Positions 6,102 to 7,618 of a stretch of DNA of 7,618 nucleotides are shown here, in pieces (position 1 is the stretch's first letter; every line of letters begins with the position of its first letter). The stretch lies in the NCBI GenBank assembly GCA_027310505.1, contig DAIDAS010000245.1, forward strand, positions 1-7,618, given 5' to 3'. Origin of the DNA: a bacterium (GTDB taxonomy: Bacteria > Pseudomonadota > Gammaproteobacteria > Burkholderiales > Methylophilaceae). Position numbers and translations under genes: made by a program. Below the pieces are notes generated by a model that worked only from the letters and a program-made list of their open reading frames with translations, made no database searches and had not been told where the DNA came from.

Positions 6102-6130
6102 TTGCATTAGCGAAACGGGCATTTTATCAT
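6102..6130 (+). promoter_or_regulatory. Candidate promoter for the 6156 gene
   Basis: TATCAT at 6125-6130 (5 of 6 to the -10 consensus) lies 17 nt after TTGCAT at 6102-6107 (3 of 6 to the -35). The predicted start near 6137 precedes the AGGGAGA ribosome site (6144-6150) and the ATG at 6156. The 65-nt gap is shared with the divergent thioredoxin gene, and the -35 overlaps that gene's ribosome-site region. A TAAAAT on the other strand (6121-6126) may serve the thioredoxin gene, but I see no matching -35. Confidence 0.45.
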
Positions 6131-6155
6131 TTGAGGCCAAATCAGGGAGATCGCA

Positions 6156-6533
6156 ATGGAACAAAGCACGCAAAGGCGCTGGGGGTGGTGGCTGGGTATC
6201 GCCCTGCTGGCGCCAATTGGCCTTTTTGCCCTATACACCTGGCTGGTGCTGAACTGGTCGTATTCATCCGGAGAACGCGCCGGATTTGTGCAGAAATTTT
6301 CCAACAAGGGTTGGGTGTGCAAAACCTGGGAAGGCGAACTGGCAATGGTGTCCATGCCGGGCACCATGAGCGAGAAATTCTATTTCACGGTGCATAGCGA
6401 TGCCGTGGCTGCCAATATTAACCAGTCGCTGGGCAAGAAAGTCACGCTCAGCTACGAGCAGCATGTCGGCGTGCCGACCTCCTGCTTCGGCGATACGGAA
6501 TACTTTGTGACTGGCGTACGCGTCGTTGAATAA
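6156..6533 (+). CDS. Single-helix anchored small protein, function unknown
   Basis: Protein of 125 aa with a strong ribosome site (AGGGAGA, 6144-6150, 5 nt before the ATG). Seen: a short basic N-terminus (QRRWGWW), one membrane helix at about residues 11-33, and a soluble tail of about 90 residues probably outside the inner membrane by the positive-inside rule. The tail has two cysteines, C55 (GWVCKTWEGEL) and C110 (VPTSCFGDTEYFV), which could form a disulfide. The sequence from GERAGFVQKF through SMPG to the C-terminal YFVTGVRV looks like a conserved small family I have met as a hypothetical protein; I cannot name its function. The stop is 23 nt from the convergent nitroreductase stop. Divergence from a thioredoxin gene is suggestive but not evidence of partnership. 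Confidence 0.82.
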   Translation: MEQSTQRRWGWWLGIALLAPIGLFALYTWLVLNWSYSSGERAGFVQKFSNKGWVCKTWEGELAMVSMPGTMSEKFYFTVHSDAVAANINQSLGKKVTLSYEQHVGVPTSCFGDTEYFVTGVRVVE

Positions 6534-6556
6534 CCGGGGAATCCTCCCACGATCAT

Positions 6557-7156
6557 TCACGCAACGGGGTTTCCCCAGCACCCGTCAAAAAACAGCTCCC
6601 CCAGTGACCGGCGCTTGCGTGGCGCGTTTTCGCGCTCACTGACTTCTGGCGTAAATGTGGCCGGCTCGGCCGGATAACCGACTGCGATCATGGCCATCAA
6701 CGTGTACTGTTGAGGCACACCGGCAACCAGACGCATGCTGTCCAAATCGAATCCGCCCATCTGGTGCGCCATCAGGCCCGATGCTTCAGCCTGCAGGCAA
6801 AGATTTATTGCTGCAGCACCAGTATCATACTGCGCCCAACGGTTAGGCTGGCTGTTGTGATTGAACAGGGTATCGGCCGCCACCAGCACCAGCACCGGCG
6901 CATCCTTTACCCAGCCCTGATTGCCGGGAGCGAGACAATCGAAAGCCGCCTGCCAGGCCGCGCTGTCATGCGCGCGGTTCCACACCACGAAACGCCACGG
7001 CTGATCTCCATAGCAGGAAGACGCCCAGCGCGACGCTTCCAGCAATGAAAGCACCTGCTCGCGGCCGACCGGTTTGGACGCATCATAGGCCCGCCCGCTC
7101 CAGCGATTGGCGATGAGTTCGTGGATCGGGGCCTGGGTAATCGCGGGTTTTTTCAT
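6557..7156 (-). CDS. Nitroreductase-family FMN oxidoreductase
   Basis: Flavoprotein of 199 aa, the usual size for single-domain nitroreductases that work as homodimers and reduce nitro compounds, quinones or flavins with NAD(P)H. Seen: the FMN-phosphate motif RWSGRAYD (18-25), the ASSCYGDQPWRFVV block (45-58), YDTGAAAINLCLQAEASGL (110-128), AMIAVGYP (155-162) and a basic FMN-phosphate tail RKRRSLGELFF (180-190). The start codon has only a weak ribosome site (AAGAAAG, complement of 7162-7168) overlapping the end of the upstream gene. It follows the MocA-like gene by 10 nt, so they form one transcription unit. The true substrate is not known. An NAD(P)H-dependent reductase of another substrate is possible. 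Confidence 0.92.
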   Translation of the reverse strand: MKKPAITQAPIHELIANRWSGRAYDASKPVGREQVLSLLEASRWASSCYGDQPWRFVVWNRAHDSAAWQAAFDCLAPGNQGWVKDAPVLVLVAADTLFNHNSQPNRWAQYDTGAAAINLCLQAEASGLMAHQMGGFDLDSMRLVAGVPQQYTLMAMIAVGYPAEPATFTPEVSERENAPRKRRSLGELFFDGCWGNPVA

Positions 7157-7166
7157 GAATGCTTTC

Positions 7167-7618
7167 TTAAAAGTTTAACGATAACAGGTCAGACGGTGTG
7201 TCGATATCAGTCAGCACGCCGCTGTCTTCGGTGTCAATGCGCAACAGCTGATGGGCATTGCGTTCAATCAGTGAGCGCGCCCCCCAGTCGCCGTCCAGCG
7301 CCAGCAACGCCTCTCTGTAAGACGCGCAAAATCCCACTGGATGACCACGTCGACCTCCACAAAAAGGTGCGACAAGGGTAGCCCCATCGACGATAGCCTG
7401 CCGAATCTGCGCAATCACGGTATGCGGCACCGCAGGCATATCCGCCAACCCGATCAGCCATCCGCAAGCGCCCTCACGGGCTGCGACGCCGGTTGCCAGA
7501 CTAGCGCCCATGCCGCGTCCGGCGGTGGGGCAGATGACCCAGTCGATGCACCCAGCCTGCTCCGGCAGTGCGGATGCGACCTCTCGTTCAAGCGTTTCGC
7601 TTCCCGGTCGCACCACCG
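7167..7618 (-). CDS. MocA/MobA-like nucleotidyltransferase, C-terminal part (partial)
   Basis: The gene enters from beyond the right edge; about 150 residues are seen and the N-terminal nucleotide-binding loop is missing. The codon at 7614-7616 is an internal GTG read as valine (VVRPGSE), not a start. Seen: VICPTAGRGMGASLATGV, LIGLADMPAV with the metal-binding aspartate, RRGHPVGF, and a C-terminal DIDTPSDL. This order matches MocA, which adds CMP to molybdopterin for enzymes of the xanthine dehydrogenase/CO dehydrogenase class, more than MobA, which adds GMP. RRGHPVGF and DIDTPSDL are typical of the MocA side. A different sugar-like nucleotidyltransferase is the less likely alternative. Stop TAA is followed after 10 nt by the nitroreductase gene. 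The family call is strong; the exact substrate is inferred. Confidence 0.88.
   Translation of the reverse strand, partial: VVRPGSETLEREVASALPEQAGCIDWVICPTAGRGMGASLATGVAAREGACGWLIGLADMPAVPHTVIAQIRQAIVDGATLVAPFCGGRRGHPVGFCASYREALLALDGDWGARSLIERNAHQLLRIDTEDSGVLTDIDTPSDLLSLNF

Noticed and set aside
5707..6252. Plus-strand open frame of 181 codons across the thioredoxin gene
   Set aside because: It is antisense to a thioredoxin with an intact active site and runs into the start of the next + gene, which has its own ribosome site.
6536..6576. GGGGAA...TTCCCC inverted repeat as a terminator between convergent genes
   Set aside because: Only 6 bp with a 29-nt loop, and the second arm lies within the nitroreductase coding region; too weak to call.
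7614..7616. GTG as the start codon of the MocA-like gene
   Set aside because: The open frame continues to the window edge and the family has about 45-50 more residues with the nucleotide-binding loop upstream; this is an internal valine.
1..7618. tRNA, rRNA, CRISPR, insertion sequence, phage or toxin-antitoxin content
   Set aside because: No cloverleaf-like segment, spaced direct repeats, transposase motifs or terminal inverted repeats were seen; coding density is above 95% with housekeeping-type genes.

Overview
The window reads as an ordinary, gene-dense piece of a proteobacterial chromosome, most likely a betaproteobacterium of the Nitrosomonadales type (Gallionella, Sideroxydans, Methylophilus or Thiobacillus relatives). 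This is inferred from remembered gene order (wrbA, a PNPOx/DUF2470 gene, DUF2069, then surE-pcm-nlpD), the protein sequences and the GC-rich coding style; no search was run. There is no RNA gene, CRISPR array, insertion sequence or prophage signature, and no gap above 300 bases.

Region 1 (1-5266, + strand) is one continuous run of eight genes: the end of purB, wrbA, a PNPOx/DUF2470 (HugZ-like) gene, a DUF2069 membrane protein, surE, pcm, an nlpD-type lipoprotein and a PA0069-type radical SAM protein. Every junction except DUF2069/surE is a stop/start overlap, which suggests translational coupling. At the exception, surE has no Shine-Dalgarno sequence but a perfect TATAAT ends 6 nt before its ATG, so surE may also have its own, possibly leaderless, start. 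The themes are flavin/haem redox chemistry, stationary-phase repair (SurE nucleotidase, Pcm protein repair) and cell-wall division control (NlpD). A radical SAM gene follows nlpD where rpoS sits in many other proteobacteria.

Region 2 (5267-6533) holds small genes. A three-helix membrane protein of unknown function (+) has a good sigma70-like promoter and lower GC than its neighbours. It converges, across a hairpin, on a thioredoxin-like gene (-) with an unusual WCDPC active site. That gene diverges from a one-helix anchored protein of unknown function (+).

Region 3 (6557-7618, - strand) is a two-gene unit: the C-terminal part of a MocA/MobA-like nucleotidyltransferase (molybdenum cofactor cytidylyltransferase type), then a nitroreductase-family flavoprotein 10 nt downstream.

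I found no convincing undescribed multi-gene system. The best second looks are the possible leaderless surE start, the WCDPC thioredoxin, the NlpD LytM domain lacking metal ligands, the radical SAM gene in the rpoS position, and the two small uncharacterised membrane proteins.
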